From JAHFUA01 sp963733935 (lineage in GTDB: Bacteria > Acidobacteriota > Terriglobia > Terriglobales > Acidobacteriaceae): a stretch of DNA of 64,000 nucleotides. Position numbers and translations under genes: made by a program. The stretch spans positions 62,001-126,000 of the forward strand of contig CAVTEQ010000006.1 of NCBI GenBank assembly GCA_963733935.1, written 5' to 3'. The notes under the pieces were generated by a model, which saw only the letters and a program-made list of their open reading frames with translations, did not search any database and had not been told where the DNA came from. How positions within the stretch are numbered: the stretch's first letter is position 1; each line of letters starts with the position of its first letter. Shown here one piece after another: positions 45,218-53,376 of the stretch.

Positions 45218-45402
45218 AGTGACGATAGCTGCTCCACTTCCATTCGTCTTCCATTCGTCGGGGCTCGCAACCAGTCCTCGTTTCACCGGGTTCCTGTGCA
45301 GGTAGCGCAGCCATGAGAGGGAACTACACCGCACCCTTACGAAGGTAAAGCGCCGCCCAGGTTAGCGCCCAACACCGGGGCGCGAACCTGGGGCACCGGG
45401 CT
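45218..45402. repeat. 185-base direct repeat, copy 2 (RAYT fragment plus REP)
   Basis: Partner of 43943-44127. The minus-strand frame shows the same transposase tail (RYLHRNPVKRGLV and EWKWSSYRH) with the same internal duplication; REP hairpin at 45356-45392. Confidence 0.8.
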
Positions 45403-46117
45403 AAATTTTTGATTCGATCCATTTCGCCAGTAGACCGCGCAGGAACTCTCCCGCTTCAATGCGATTCATCGGATTTTGACTGGCCGCGCGTCTCAGGTGG
45501 GAGTGCGCGCCGGGGGATTTTCTATCGCCGTAGTTAACGCTTTCCCAGAAGATCGCACAATCTTGATCTGATGCCCATTGTCGAGTTACCACCTCCCGAA
45601 GTCCTCTCCTGATATCCCCCGTACCCAAGTCGAGCAAGAGTGCTTCCGCGATCCTTCGGAGCCGTGGAAAGTCCCACTCGCCGAGGAAATCGTTGAGATT
45701 GATCCTTACCGTATCGTCGCGCAGTGCAACTTCCACACCGCGTTCGAAGACGCCGGGGCCAACCAGGCAGACTGCGGAAGAATAGACAATAACCTCCTTG
45801 CTCGTGACTAAGAGAAAACCCCAACTGCCGCTTGAGAGTTTCCAGTAAACTCCCGTAAGTTCAATCGGCATCGCCGTCGAGCGACGAACTCTCATGACCG
45901 CCGAAATTGCTTTGAGAAGATCGCGGGATTCCTGAACCACCTCTTGCGGCGTTGATAGATTATCCAAGACTTCCGATTCGAGAAAGTAGGCTCCTCCTTC
46001 ATGGACAACGCGGGTCTTTCCTTGCAGGCAATTTACAAGGTCTTTCAGGTCTGCGTCCTCGCCCTTCAGTCGAACGCGCCAAGGTGGAGCAGGATTCGCG
46101 TTCGCGATTTCCGCCAT
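45401..46117 (-). CDS. Protein of unknown function
   Basis: 238 residues, cytosolic, no recognised motif. The N-terminal part (PPWRVRLKGEDADLKDLVNC) and a central beta-rich part (GVYWKLSSGSWGFLLVTSKE) resemble uncharacterised proteins, and the tail (AASQNPMNRIEAGEFLRGLL) is helical. It ends inside the REP-bearing repeat (stop at 45401). It has coding-like composition throughout. Confidence 0.6.
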   Translation of the reverse strand: MAEIANANPAPPWRVRLKGEDADLKDLVNCLQGKTRVVHEGGAYFLESEVLDNLSTPQEVVQESRDLLKAISAVMRVRRSTAMPIELTGVYWKLSSGSWGFLLVTSKEVIVYSSAVCLVGPGVFERGVEVALRDDTVRINLNDFLGEWDFPRLRRIAEALLLDLGTGDIRRGLREVVTRQWASDQDCAIFWESVNYGDRKSPGAHSHLRRAASQNPMNRIEAGEFLRGLLAKWIESKI

Positions 46118-46307
46118 GCTGCGATTTTAATTCAGTTGATAAGAAGGGTGGGGAACAGGCGAAGTTTTGTCCGGGCATCACATACCCGTGTGATGCATTC
46201 GCTGTAGTTGGCGGGCGGCCCAGGTAACCGCGGGTGCGCCGGACAAGCGCAGCTTGTCTGGAACAAGACTGCGCGAGCGAACTTTGCCACCGCCGCTGGA
46301 TTTTCTC

Positions 46308-46337
46308 TTGACAAGTTCTATTTATTTGAGTTATTAT
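46308..46337 (+). promoter_or_regulatory. Consensus-like sigma-70 promoter without an obvious gene
   Basis: TTGACA (46308-46313), 18 bases, TATTAT (46332-46337), in an AT-rich patch (46300-46345) unlike the GC-rich surroundings. The next 200 bases hold no supported plus-strand gene; region 46118-46547 otherwise shows nothing. Confidence 0.5.
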
Positions 46338-46547
46338 AAGATCAATGTTGTTCACACAGAGCTAACTTATTGCAGATCAAGATTTTGCCTCTAACTCCTT
46401 TCTCATCATGGTCCCCGGGGAAGGGTATGGCGTAAGTTGATGATTCTATTAAGGGAGGGGGGCAGGGGTGGGATTGGCGAGGCGGTAAACATCCCCGACA
46501 GAACAGACCGGGAGCATCCCCTGGCGACGAGGAACGATTCGTTCCGC

Positions 46548-46778
46548 TTAGAGAGCGACGGCTCGCAGTTCCTCGGGAACCAGGTACACGGAACCGCTCT
46601 GGACGCGGATCAAGCGCCGCCGCTTGAAGTCCGACAGGAGCCGGCTGACGGTCTCGCGCGAGGCGCCAATAATGCGTCCAATCTCTTCATGGGTCATGTG
46701 GAAGGGCACGCACGCCCCTTCCGGGCCGGCTACGCCATGTTCACTCGCCCAATCCAGCAGGAGTTGCGCCAGCTTGAA
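46548..46778 (-). pseudogene. CRP/FNR-type regulator remnant (HTH domain only)
   Basis: About 76 residues: FKLAQLLLDWASEHG, then FHMTHEEIGRIIGASRETVS and RLIRVQSGSVYLVP, the C-terminal winged helix of CRP/FNR proteins. The cNMP/sensor domain and dimer helix are missing; upstream sequence is the antisense of the YihY gene. It could still bind DNA as a fragment, but it is probably a deletion relic. Confidence 0.7.
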
Positions 46779-46820
46779 AACTGGCACCCGACAACTGTCA
46801 ACTGATACCTTATTCCAGCC

Positions 46821-47690
46821 ATGTTCCGGCTTGCCCGCTACCTGCGCGTTGCCTTCTGGCGTGCCTTTCAGCACGACGCCTTTGCGGTGGCCAAGGGAGC
46901 GGCGTACTCCGCCATTCTGACCCTGTTTCCTACGCTGCTGGTGGTGGCCTCCGCGCTTGCCTCCGTGGGAAACCGTGCGGTCTTCCGCGAATTCATCCGT
47001 GCGGTCACGCGCATCGTGCCGGAGGGAACCGGCGGCCAGGTGCGCAACCTGATGGAGAAGCAGCATCACCCTATCGGCATCCTGATTCCGACGGCGCTGC
47101 TAACATTGTGGACCGGCTCCGGCATCTTCATTTCGTGGATGGAAGGCTTTCGCAACGCTTACCGCATGCCCAAGAGCTGGGGTCTGGTGCAGGAGCGTTT
47201 GATCTCCTTCTTGCTGGTATTCCTGACGTTTGTGCCCATGCTGTTTGCCACCACGCTGACCGCTTTCGGTAACCAGATCGAGACCTGGCTGGCGTTTCAG
47301 GCTGGGCATGATATCGGCCCGTACATCCTGCTGCTGTGGACCATGAGCCGATGGCTTATCGCCTCCGCCACCAGCGTGCTGGTGATTCTGCTGATTTACC
47401 ACTGGGGCGTGCCGCGCATCGCTCCCTGGCACTTGTCGCTGCCGGGCGCGCTGCTGGCCACCGGCATGTGGTTTCCGGCCACGGTGCTGTTCGGCTGGTA
47501 TCTGCGCCGCTTCTCCACCTACAGCATCATGTATGGCTCGCTGGGCACGGCTATGGCGTTGCTGGTGTGGCTGTACATCATTTCCGTCATTATCCTGGTG
47601 GGCGCTGAGTTCAATGCTCTCATCTTTCCCAAACGGCTTACCGGCGCGCCGCTGGAGCCTGACTTGCAGCGGGAACTGCAAATGTACTGA
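46821..47690 (+). CDS. YihY/BrkB-family membrane protein
   Basis: 289 residues with about six membrane helices: FAVAKGAAYSAILTLFPTLL, WTGSGIFISWMEGFRNAYRM, and the closing FSTYSIMYGSLGTAMALLVW followed by LYIISVIILVGAEFNAL, all typical of YihY. Function unproven (named for ribonuclease BN in older work). It is followed 30 bases later by pyk. Confidence 0.87.
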   Translation: MFRLARYLRVAFWRAFQHDAFAVAKGAAYSAILTLFPTLLVVASALASVGNRAVFREFIRAVTRIVPEGTGGQVRNLMEKQHHPIGILIPTALLTLWTGSGIFISWMEGFRNAYRMPKSWGLVQERLISFLLVFLTFVPMLFATTLTAFGNQIETWLAFQAGHDIGPYILLLWTMSRWLIASATSVLVILLIYHWGVPRIAPWHLSLPGALLATGMWFPATVLFGWYLRRFSTYSIMYGSLGTAMALLVWLYIISVIILVGAEFNALIFPKRLTGAPLEPDLQRELQMY

Positions 47691-47720
47691 AGGAGCACCC
47701 CCGACCGGGTTGACCCGAAC

Positions 47721-49277
47721 ATGGCCTCCGCTGAACGCATCGTTCCGCCGCGTCGCGCCAAGATTGTCTGCACCATCGGGCCGGCGAGCAACTCGGAGAG
47801 CATGATCCGCGAGCTGCTGCGGCTGGGCATGGACGTTGCCCGGCTCAACTTCTCGCACTCGACGCACGAAGAGCATGCGCGCGTGATCGAACGCCTGCGG
47901 CGCGCGGCGGAGAAAGAAGGGCGCACTCTGGCCATTCTCCAGGACCTGCAAGGCCCCAAGATCCGCACCGGACGGCTGAAGTTCCGTACCCCGGTGATGC
48001 TGAAGCCGGGCTCACGCCTGACGATTACGCCGCGTGATGTGCCGGGCACGGCGTCGATCATCTCCACCAGCTATCCTCGGCTGGCGGAAGACGCCAGCGC
48101 GGGCGCGCGCGTGTTGCTCTCCGATGGCCTGATCGAGCTGCGGGTGAAAACCGTTCACGACGGCGACGTAGAGTGCGAGGTCGTTAATGGCGGAATGCTC
48201 GGTGAGCACCAGGGCATCAACCTGCCGGGCACCGAGGTCCGAGTCCCCGCGCTGACCGAGAAGGACGAAAAAGATCTGCGCTTCGGTCTGAAGCAACACG
48301 TGGATCTGGTTGCGGTATCGTTCGTGCGCCGCGCTGAGGACGTGCTCATCGCCAAGCGCTTCATCAGCGCCGAGGGTTGCGCCACGCCGGTGATTGCCAA
48401 GCTGGAGAAGCCGCAGGCCATCGACCGCCTCGAGGAAATTCTGGAGGTCGCCGACGGCGTGATGGTGGCGCGCGGCGATCTGGGCGTGGAAGTCGCGCCG
48501 GAGAAGGTGCCAGTGATGCAGAAACACATCATCCAGCGCGCCTCCGAGTGGCGCAAGCCGGTGATCACCGCCACCCAGATGCTGGAATCCATGATCGAGA
48601 ACCCGCGGCCCACGCGTGCCGAGGCCAGCGACGTGGCCAACGCTATCTTCGACGGCAGCGATGCAGTCATGCTCTCCGCCGAAACCGCCAGCGGCCGCTA
48701 TCCGCGCGAAGCCGTCACCATGATGGGGCGGATCATCGCCGAGGCGGAGAGCAATCTCGGCGCCGACATGTTGCAGCGACGGCGCCACGACGCGCGCCGG
48801 CTATCCATTGCCGAGACCATCTGTGAATCGGTGGCGCACGCGGCGCACGACGTGGAGATGCGCGCCATCGCCGTTTTCACCGAGACCGGGACCACGGCTC
48901 GCCTGATCTCCAAGTATCGTCCGGCTGCGCCCATCTATGCTTTTACCGCTTTCCCGCAAGTGGCCAACCGGCTTAATCTTTTGTGGGGCGTGTGCCCGGT
49001 CCTCGAGCCCGCGGCGCGCACGGGCGATGACATGGTGCGGGCAGCCGAACGCGAGCTCTTGCGCCGCCAAGTGGTGGCGGCGGGCGATGTGATTGGGGTA
49101 GTCGCGGGAACGCAGATGGCTTCCGGGTCCACCAATTTCATGCGGCTGCACGTCGTCGGGACACAGGATCAGGAAGCTGGCGGGGCGGCCGCCAAGTCGG
49201 GTGTTGGCTTGACGGCCCGCGGCGAACGGCGGCGCGTTCCGCGGATCAAACCCCTTCCGGAGCGGAGAAAGAGATAA
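47721..49277 (+). CDS. pyk: Pyruvate kinase
   Basis: 518 residues. AKIVCTIGPASNS, MDVARLNFSHS, ILQDLQGPKIRTG (substrate site), VIAKLEKPQAI with the catalytic Lys, and ITATQMLESMIENPRPTRAE (the family signature) are intact. It makes pyruvate and ATP from PEP and ADP, needing Mg and usually K. The C-terminal tail (about 470-518) is basic and longer than usual. Confidence 0.95.
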   Translation: MASAERIVPPRRAKIVCTIGPASNSESMIRELLRLGMDVARLNFSHSTHEEHARVIERLRRAAEKEGRTLAILQDLQGPKIRTGRLKFRTPVMLKPGSRLTITPRDVPGTASIISTSYPRLAEDASAGARVLLSDGLIELRVKTVHDGDVECEVVNGGMLGEHQGINLPGTEVRVPALTEKDEKDLRFGLKQHVDLVAVSFVRRAEDVLIAKRFISAEGCATPVIAKLEKPQAIDRLEEILEVADGVMVARGDLGVEVAPEKVPVMQKHIIQRASEWRKPVITATQMLESMIENPRPTRAEASDVANAIFDGSDAVMLSAETASGRYPREAVTMMGRIIAEAESNLGADMLQRRRHDARRLSIAETICESVAHAAHDVEMRAIAVFTETGTTARLISKYRPAAPIYAFTAFPQVANRLNLLWGVCPVLEPAARTGDDMVRAAERELLRRQVVAAGDVIGVVAGTQMASGSTNFMRLHVVGTQDQEAGGAAAKSGVGLTARGERRRVPRIKPLPERRKR

Positions 49278-49282
49278 ACGCA

Positions 49283-49612
49283 ATGTCGGAAAGCAGCGAA
49301 GTCATGGCCATGGCCGTGGTGGAAGCCTTCGACGGACACGAAGAGGAATGTCTCCATCTCCTGCGCGATTTCTACGCCGTGCTGCGGCGCAAGCAGTACA
49401 GCCGCGACCTGCTTTACCGCGACCAGAAAAACGCCGGCCGCTTTATTAATATCCGTTACTGGCGTTCCGCGGAAGCGGCCGCCGAGGCGCAGGAAGATCC
49501 CGATGTGCATCGCTTCTGGAAGCGCCTGAGCGAAATCGCAGAAGTCACGTCAGTCTACGAGCGGCTGGAGGACGTCACGCCGCACGACTCGATCGCCAAA
49601 CGGCAAGGCTAG
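49283..49612 (+). CDS. Antibiotic-biosynthesis-monooxygenase-like (ABM fold) protein
   Basis: 109 residues. Ferredoxin-like ABM/DUF pattern: MAMAVVEAFDGHEEECLHLL, then FINIRYWRSAEAAAEAQEDP. Six bases after pyk, so co-transcribed. No catalytic residues can be assigned. Confidence 0.65.
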   Translation: MSESSEVMAMAVVEAFDGHEEECLHLLRDFYAVLRRKQYSRDLLYRDQKNAGRFINIRYWRSAEAAAEAQEDPDVHRFWKRLSEIAEVTSVYERLEDVTPHDSIAKRQG

Positions 49613-49633
49613 GAAGCGCTTCCACCAATCCGC

Positions 49634-50002
49634 TCAGTCCTTCGCCTTCTCCACCACCACCGCCGTGCCATAGGCCAGCACCTCGGTCACGCCGTTCATG
49701 ATCTCGGTAGCGTCATAGCGCATGCCGATCACCGCATTGGCGCCGAGTGCTGCGGCGTGCTCGAGCATCAGGTCGAAAGCGTGCCCGCGAGTCTGCTCGC
49801 ACAGCTTGCTGAACAGCGTGATGTTGCCGCCCAACAATGTCTGCAGGCCGGCGCCGATGGTCCCGAAGATGGAGCGCGAGCGCACCACGATCCCGCGCAC
49901 CACTCCCAGGTTGCGCACGATGCGGTATCCGTCTAGCACAAAGGCGGTGGTAACCATGTGATGGGCGAGCATGGGCCGGGACGGTGGAGGCATGGTGGCC
50001 AT
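49634..50002 (-). CDS. YbjQ-family heavy-metal-binding-domain protein
   Basis: 122 residues from ATG 50002 (AAGGA 7 bases upstream). RNLGVVRGIVVRSRSIFGTI, then EHAAALGANAVIGMRYDATE, is the YbjQ (UPF0145) signature. These form pentamers; function unknown. Confidence 0.85.
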   Translation of the reverse strand: MATMPPPSRPMLAHHMVTTAFVLDGYRIVRNLGVVRGIVVRSRSIFGTIGAGLQTLLGGNITLFSKLCEQTRGHAFDLMLEHAAALGANAVIGMRYDATEIMNGVTEVLAYGTAVVVEKAKD

Positions 50003-50097
50003 GTGTTTTTCCTTCGCGCCTACGGTAACACAGTGGAATCGGGTCATTGAAAGGCGATTCGCAGATCACCCGATCACCCGATGGCCAAATCACCCGA

Positions 50098-51183
50098 TTA
50101 ACGACTGACTTCAATCAGCGGCTTGGCTGCTGGCAGAACCTGCCCGATGCGCGCGGCCGGGACGCCCGCGGCAGCCAGGGCACGCTGGAGGTCGTCCGCA
50201 TCTTCAGGCGCGACTGAGATCAGCAGTCCACCGGCGGTTTGCGGATCAAACAGCATGGTCTTGATGTCGTCGGGGATGCCGTCGTCGTATCCCACCATGC
50301 ACTCGGCGAACTCACGATTCGCTTTCAGACCGCCGGGGATGTAGCCGGCGTGCACACATTCGAGGGCGCCCGGTAACAATGGCACCGCCGAGGCCTTGAT
50401 ACGCAAGCTAACGTCCGAGGCCCGCGCCAGTTCGCGAGCATGACCGATCAGTCCGAAACCGGTGACATCGGTGAGAGCGTGGACAGCGAACTTAGCTTCG
50501 CGGGCGGGGGCGCCCGTGCCATGTGAGTTTTCGGTGATCACTTCCGCTGCAGCTTTATTCAGCGTGGTCATGGAGCGGACGGCGGCGTCGATCCAGGCGG
50601 GCTCGGCTTTGCCGCGCTTGATGGCGGTCGAGATCACGCCGGTGCCGAGAGCTTTGGTGAAGAGCAGCGCGTCGCCGGGCTGTGCGCCGCGGTTGGCGAG
50701 CACGCGTTGCGGGTGGATGGTGCCGGTGACCGAGTAGCCAAACTTCATCTCCTCGTCGCGGATGGAGTGGCCGCCAACCACGGTGCATCCGGCCTCGACC
50801 ATCTTGGAGAGCCCACCGGCCAGAATGCGCTCCAGTACGTCGAGATCGCCTTTCTCCGGGAAACAGACGAGCGCGAGCGAGCTGAGCGGGCGTCCGCCCA
50901 TGGCATAAACATCGCTGAGCGCGTTGGTGGCGGCGATCTGCCCGAAAGTGTAGGGATCATCCACAATCGGGGTGAAGAAGTCGACAGTCTGCACGAGAGC
51001 GGTGTCGGGCGCGATTAGATACACCCCGGCGTCGTCGGCAAATTCGAAGCCGACCAGAACATTCGGGTCCTGTTGCCGGGCTAATTTCCCAAGCACCGCG
51101 TCCAGCGCCGCCGGACTCAGCTTGGACGCTCAACCCGCCGCTTTGACCGCCTCGGTCAGCCGGACCGGCTTTGTCTCGGTCAT
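50098..51183 (-). CDS. selD: Selenide, water dikinase (SelD) with in-frame UGA (selenocysteine)
   Basis: 361 codons from ATG 51183; codon 18 is TGA (51132-51130) in the context GG-UGA-ASKL, exactly where other SelD proteins have catalytic Cys or Sec. The body (VGFEFADDAGVYLI, TVDFFTPIVDDPYTFG, NALSDVYAMGGRP, VVGGHSIRDEEMKFGYSVTG) is a complete AIRS-type ATP-binding kinase that makes selenophosphate. A hairpin just after the UGA (51129-51098) is a candidate bacterial SECIS. The gene therefore depends on SelA/SelB/tRNA-Sec elsewhere in the genome. Automatic calls would start at codon 39 (51069 or nearby) and lose the active site. Confidence 0.9.
51098..51129 (-). promoter_or_regulatory. Candidate SECIS hairpin of selD
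   Basis: Directly after the UGA the minus strand reads GCGTCCA-A-GC, loop, GC-TGGACGC: nine base pairs with one bulged A, loop of about 13. Position and size fit bacterial SECIS elements, which sit within the coding sequence. Confidence 0.5.
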
Positions 51184-51297
51184 GAAGGGATTCTAATTCA
51201 CTGGGGTATACGGGTCATCGGATGGATCGGCTCATCGGGTCATCTGAGAGCGCAGCCGCCTGTATCAATCACGCGATGAACCCGAATGACCCGATTG

Positions 51298-51822
51298 TTA
51301 GGCCGTGCTGACGCTCGCGATCCGCACTTCCGGATATCCCTGGTTCCAATCGGCAGAGATGCTGCCCTCGATGGTGAGGCGGAAGTCGGCGCTGGTGCCG
51401 GGTTTCAGCGGCGCGCTGCGCAGGTCGAGAATATTGCGGTCCGGTCCCTGAAATACCAGCACGCGGATGGGAATCTGTTCCTTCTGCACAACTTGTCCCA
51501 ACGAGTTGCGAAAGATGATCTCCGCAACCGCTCCGGTGACGGTCTTGTCGCCGGTGTTGCTGATCGTGCCTTCGACATAGGTGACGGTACCGCCGACGAA
51601 GTTCTGCGCGGCGGCCATCTTCACATTCGAAACCTGAAGCTTGGCGACATAGGGATTGGGCGCGGGAGCGGCGGAGCGGCTGCCGCCACCCAGCCAGACC
51701 AGCAGACCGATCAGGATGGCCAGCACCGCCACTCCGGCTACAATGGCGCGCCACGGCCCCGGCGAATGGTCAGGAGTGGTGGGAGAGAATGGTGTCTCCG
51801 AGGGCTTCTCGCCAGCGGGCAT
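51298..51822 (-). CDS. DUF2393-like membrane-anchored protein
   Basis: 174 residues from ATG 51822. A proline-rich N-terminus, one membrane helix (about 26-46: IVAGVAVLAILIGLLVWL) and an Ig-like beta domain outside (YVEGTISNTGDKTVTGAVAE, PGTSADFRLTIEGS). Similar proteins are classed as DUF2393. Function unknown. Confidence 0.7.
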   Translation of the reverse strand: MPAGEKPSETPFSPTTPDHSPGPWRAIVAGVAVLAILIGLLVWLGGGSRSAAPAPNPYVAKLQVSNVKMAAAQNFVGGTVTYVEGTISNTGDKTVTGAVAEIIFRNSLGQVVQKEQIPIRVLVFQGPDRNILDLRSAPLKPGTSADFRLTIEGSISADWNQGYPEVRIASVSTA

Positions 51823-51845
51823 GGTGTTGATTCTACTCGGAAACA

Positions 51846-51912
51846 TCTGCCACAGAGACACAGAGGCACGGAGATTCTGAGTCTTTTCGCCTGTGTCTCT
51901 GTGTCTCTCTGG
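51846..51912. repeat. Intergenic palindromic repeat (CACAGAGAC type)
   Basis: GCCACAGAGACACAGAGGCA and its near-complement CTGTGTCTCTGTGTCTCTCT are separated by about 20 bases. It may act as terminator between the DUF2393 gene and tldE-like gene. Confidence 0.5.
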
Positions 51913-53301
51913 CTATTCTCCAGCTACGGTCATGCCGTCGATGCGCAGCGTGGGCGCGGCGGTGGAGCTGCGGAACTCCAGGTCGCTGGCGATCTCGGAG
52001 ATGTTATTCAGCATGTCGCGCAGGTTGCCGGCCACGGTGATCTCCTCGACTGGGTAGGCGGGCTCGCCATTCTCAATCCACACCCCGCTGGCGCCGCGGG
52101 AGTAGTCGCCGGTGACCAGATTTACGCCGAAGCCGAGAAATTCACTGACGTACAGACCCTGGCGCACGTCGGTGAGGAGCTTGCGCGGCGGCCGCGTGCC
52201 GGGCTGAAGAAAGAAGTTTCCGGAGCTGATGCCGGGGTTGCCGGCCAGTCCGCGAGCGCCGTTGCCGGTGGTCTTCAGTCCCAGCTTGCGGGCGGTGTAG
52301 CTGTTGAGCAGATAGGACTTCAGCACCCCGCGCTCGATCACGACGGTACGCTGCGTTGGGACACCTTCATCGTCGAAGGGGCTGGTGCCAAAGCCGCCGG
52401 GCATAGTGCCGTCGTCGATCACGGTAACGTTCTCCCCGGCAATGCGCTCACCCAGCTTGCCCGCCAGAAAGGATGCGCCGCGATAGATGGCGTCACCATT
52501 TACGGCTTGGCCGATGGTGTCGAGCAGCGAACGCGCCACCATGGGATCGAAGATGATGGGCACACGCGCCGTCTTCACCTTGCGCGCTCCCAACCGGCGC
52601 AAGGCGCGCTCGGCGGCAACCCGGCCCACGTGCTCCGGAGATTCCAGTTTGCGCAAGCTGCGCGCGGCCGAGAACCAGAAGTCGCGCTGCATGGGGCAGT
52701 CGTCCATTTGCGCCACCGGCACCGCAGCCAGCGAGCAATACGAGCTCTTGTACTCGCCAACGAATCCCAGCGAATTCACCATCACTTTGCGGCTGTGGGT
52801 GGCGTCGAAGGAGCCGCCTTCGGAATTGCGGATGCGGGCATCGGCCTGGAGAGCGGCCGCCTCGGCGCGGCGCGCCCAGGCGATACGCTCCTCGGTGGGC
52901 AGCGAGTAAACGTCGTCGAAATAGAGCTGGAGGTCGCCGGAAGCCGAACCCAGCAGCTCGGGCTCGGGCAGCCCGGCATGCGGATCTTCCGACGTGAGCT
53001 GCGCCAGTGCCAGCGCCCCTTCCACCAGTTGACCCACGCCCTCGGCGGAGAAATCGCTGGTGTAGGTGCTGGCGGCGCGCGTACCGAAGAAGACGCGCAG
53101 GCCCATGGCGTGGGAGCCGGCTTCCTTCAGGGTCTCGGTCTCGCCCATCCGGACTACGGTGGAGAATTCCGAGCCATCGTGCACAACGGCTTCCGCGGCG
53201 GTCGCGCCGCCGCTCATGGCGCGGCGGACCACGTCGTGGGCCAATTGCTTGAAATCAGTTTCGAGTTTCGCGTTTCGAGTTTCGAGATCCGCGCTTAGCA
53301 T
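51913..53301 (-). CDS. pmbA: TldE/PmbA-like protease subunit
   Basis: 462 residues. The TldE signature GNFFLQPGTRPPRKLLTDVR and LYVSEFLGFGVNLVTGDYSR; it lacks the HExxxH metal site, as TldE does. TldD and TldE form a heterodimeric metalloprotease acting on small peptides (CcdA, microcin B17). The first ten to fifteen residues come from a GTTTCGA-type repeat, so the start is uncertain. It lies 75 bases after tldD. Confidence 0.9.
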   Translation of the reverse strand: MLSADLETRNAKLETDFKQLAHDVVRRAMSGGATAAEAVVHDGSEFSTVVRMGETETLKEAGSHAMGLRVFFGTRAASTYTSDFSAEGVGQLVEGALALAQLTSEDPHAGLPEPELLGSASGDLQLYFDDVYSLPTEERIAWARRAEAAALQADARIRNSEGGSFDATHSRKVMVNSLGFVGEYKSSYCSLAAVPVAQMDDCPMQRDFWFSAARSLRKLESPEHVGRVAAERALRRLGARKVKTARVPIIFDPMVARSLLDTIGQAVNGDAIYRGASFLAGKLGERIAGENVTVIDDGTMPGGFGTSPFDDEGVPTQRTVVIERGVLKSYLLNSYTARKLGLKTTGNGARGLAGNPGISSGNFFLQPGTRPPRKLLTDVRQGLYVSEFLGFGVNLVTGDYSRGASGVWIENGEPAYPVEEITVAGNLRDMLNNISEIASDLEFRSSTAAPTLRIDGMTVAGE

Positions 53302-53376
53302 TAAGAGAACCTATCACGGAGGCGCCGAGAAAATTGAAATCCGCGTTTATCCGCGTACATCCGCGGCAAAGAAGTT

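Noticed and set aside
51286..53298. A 670-codon plus-strand open frame
   Set aside because: Antisense to the DUF2393 and TldE genes; composition follows the codon pattern of the opposite strand.
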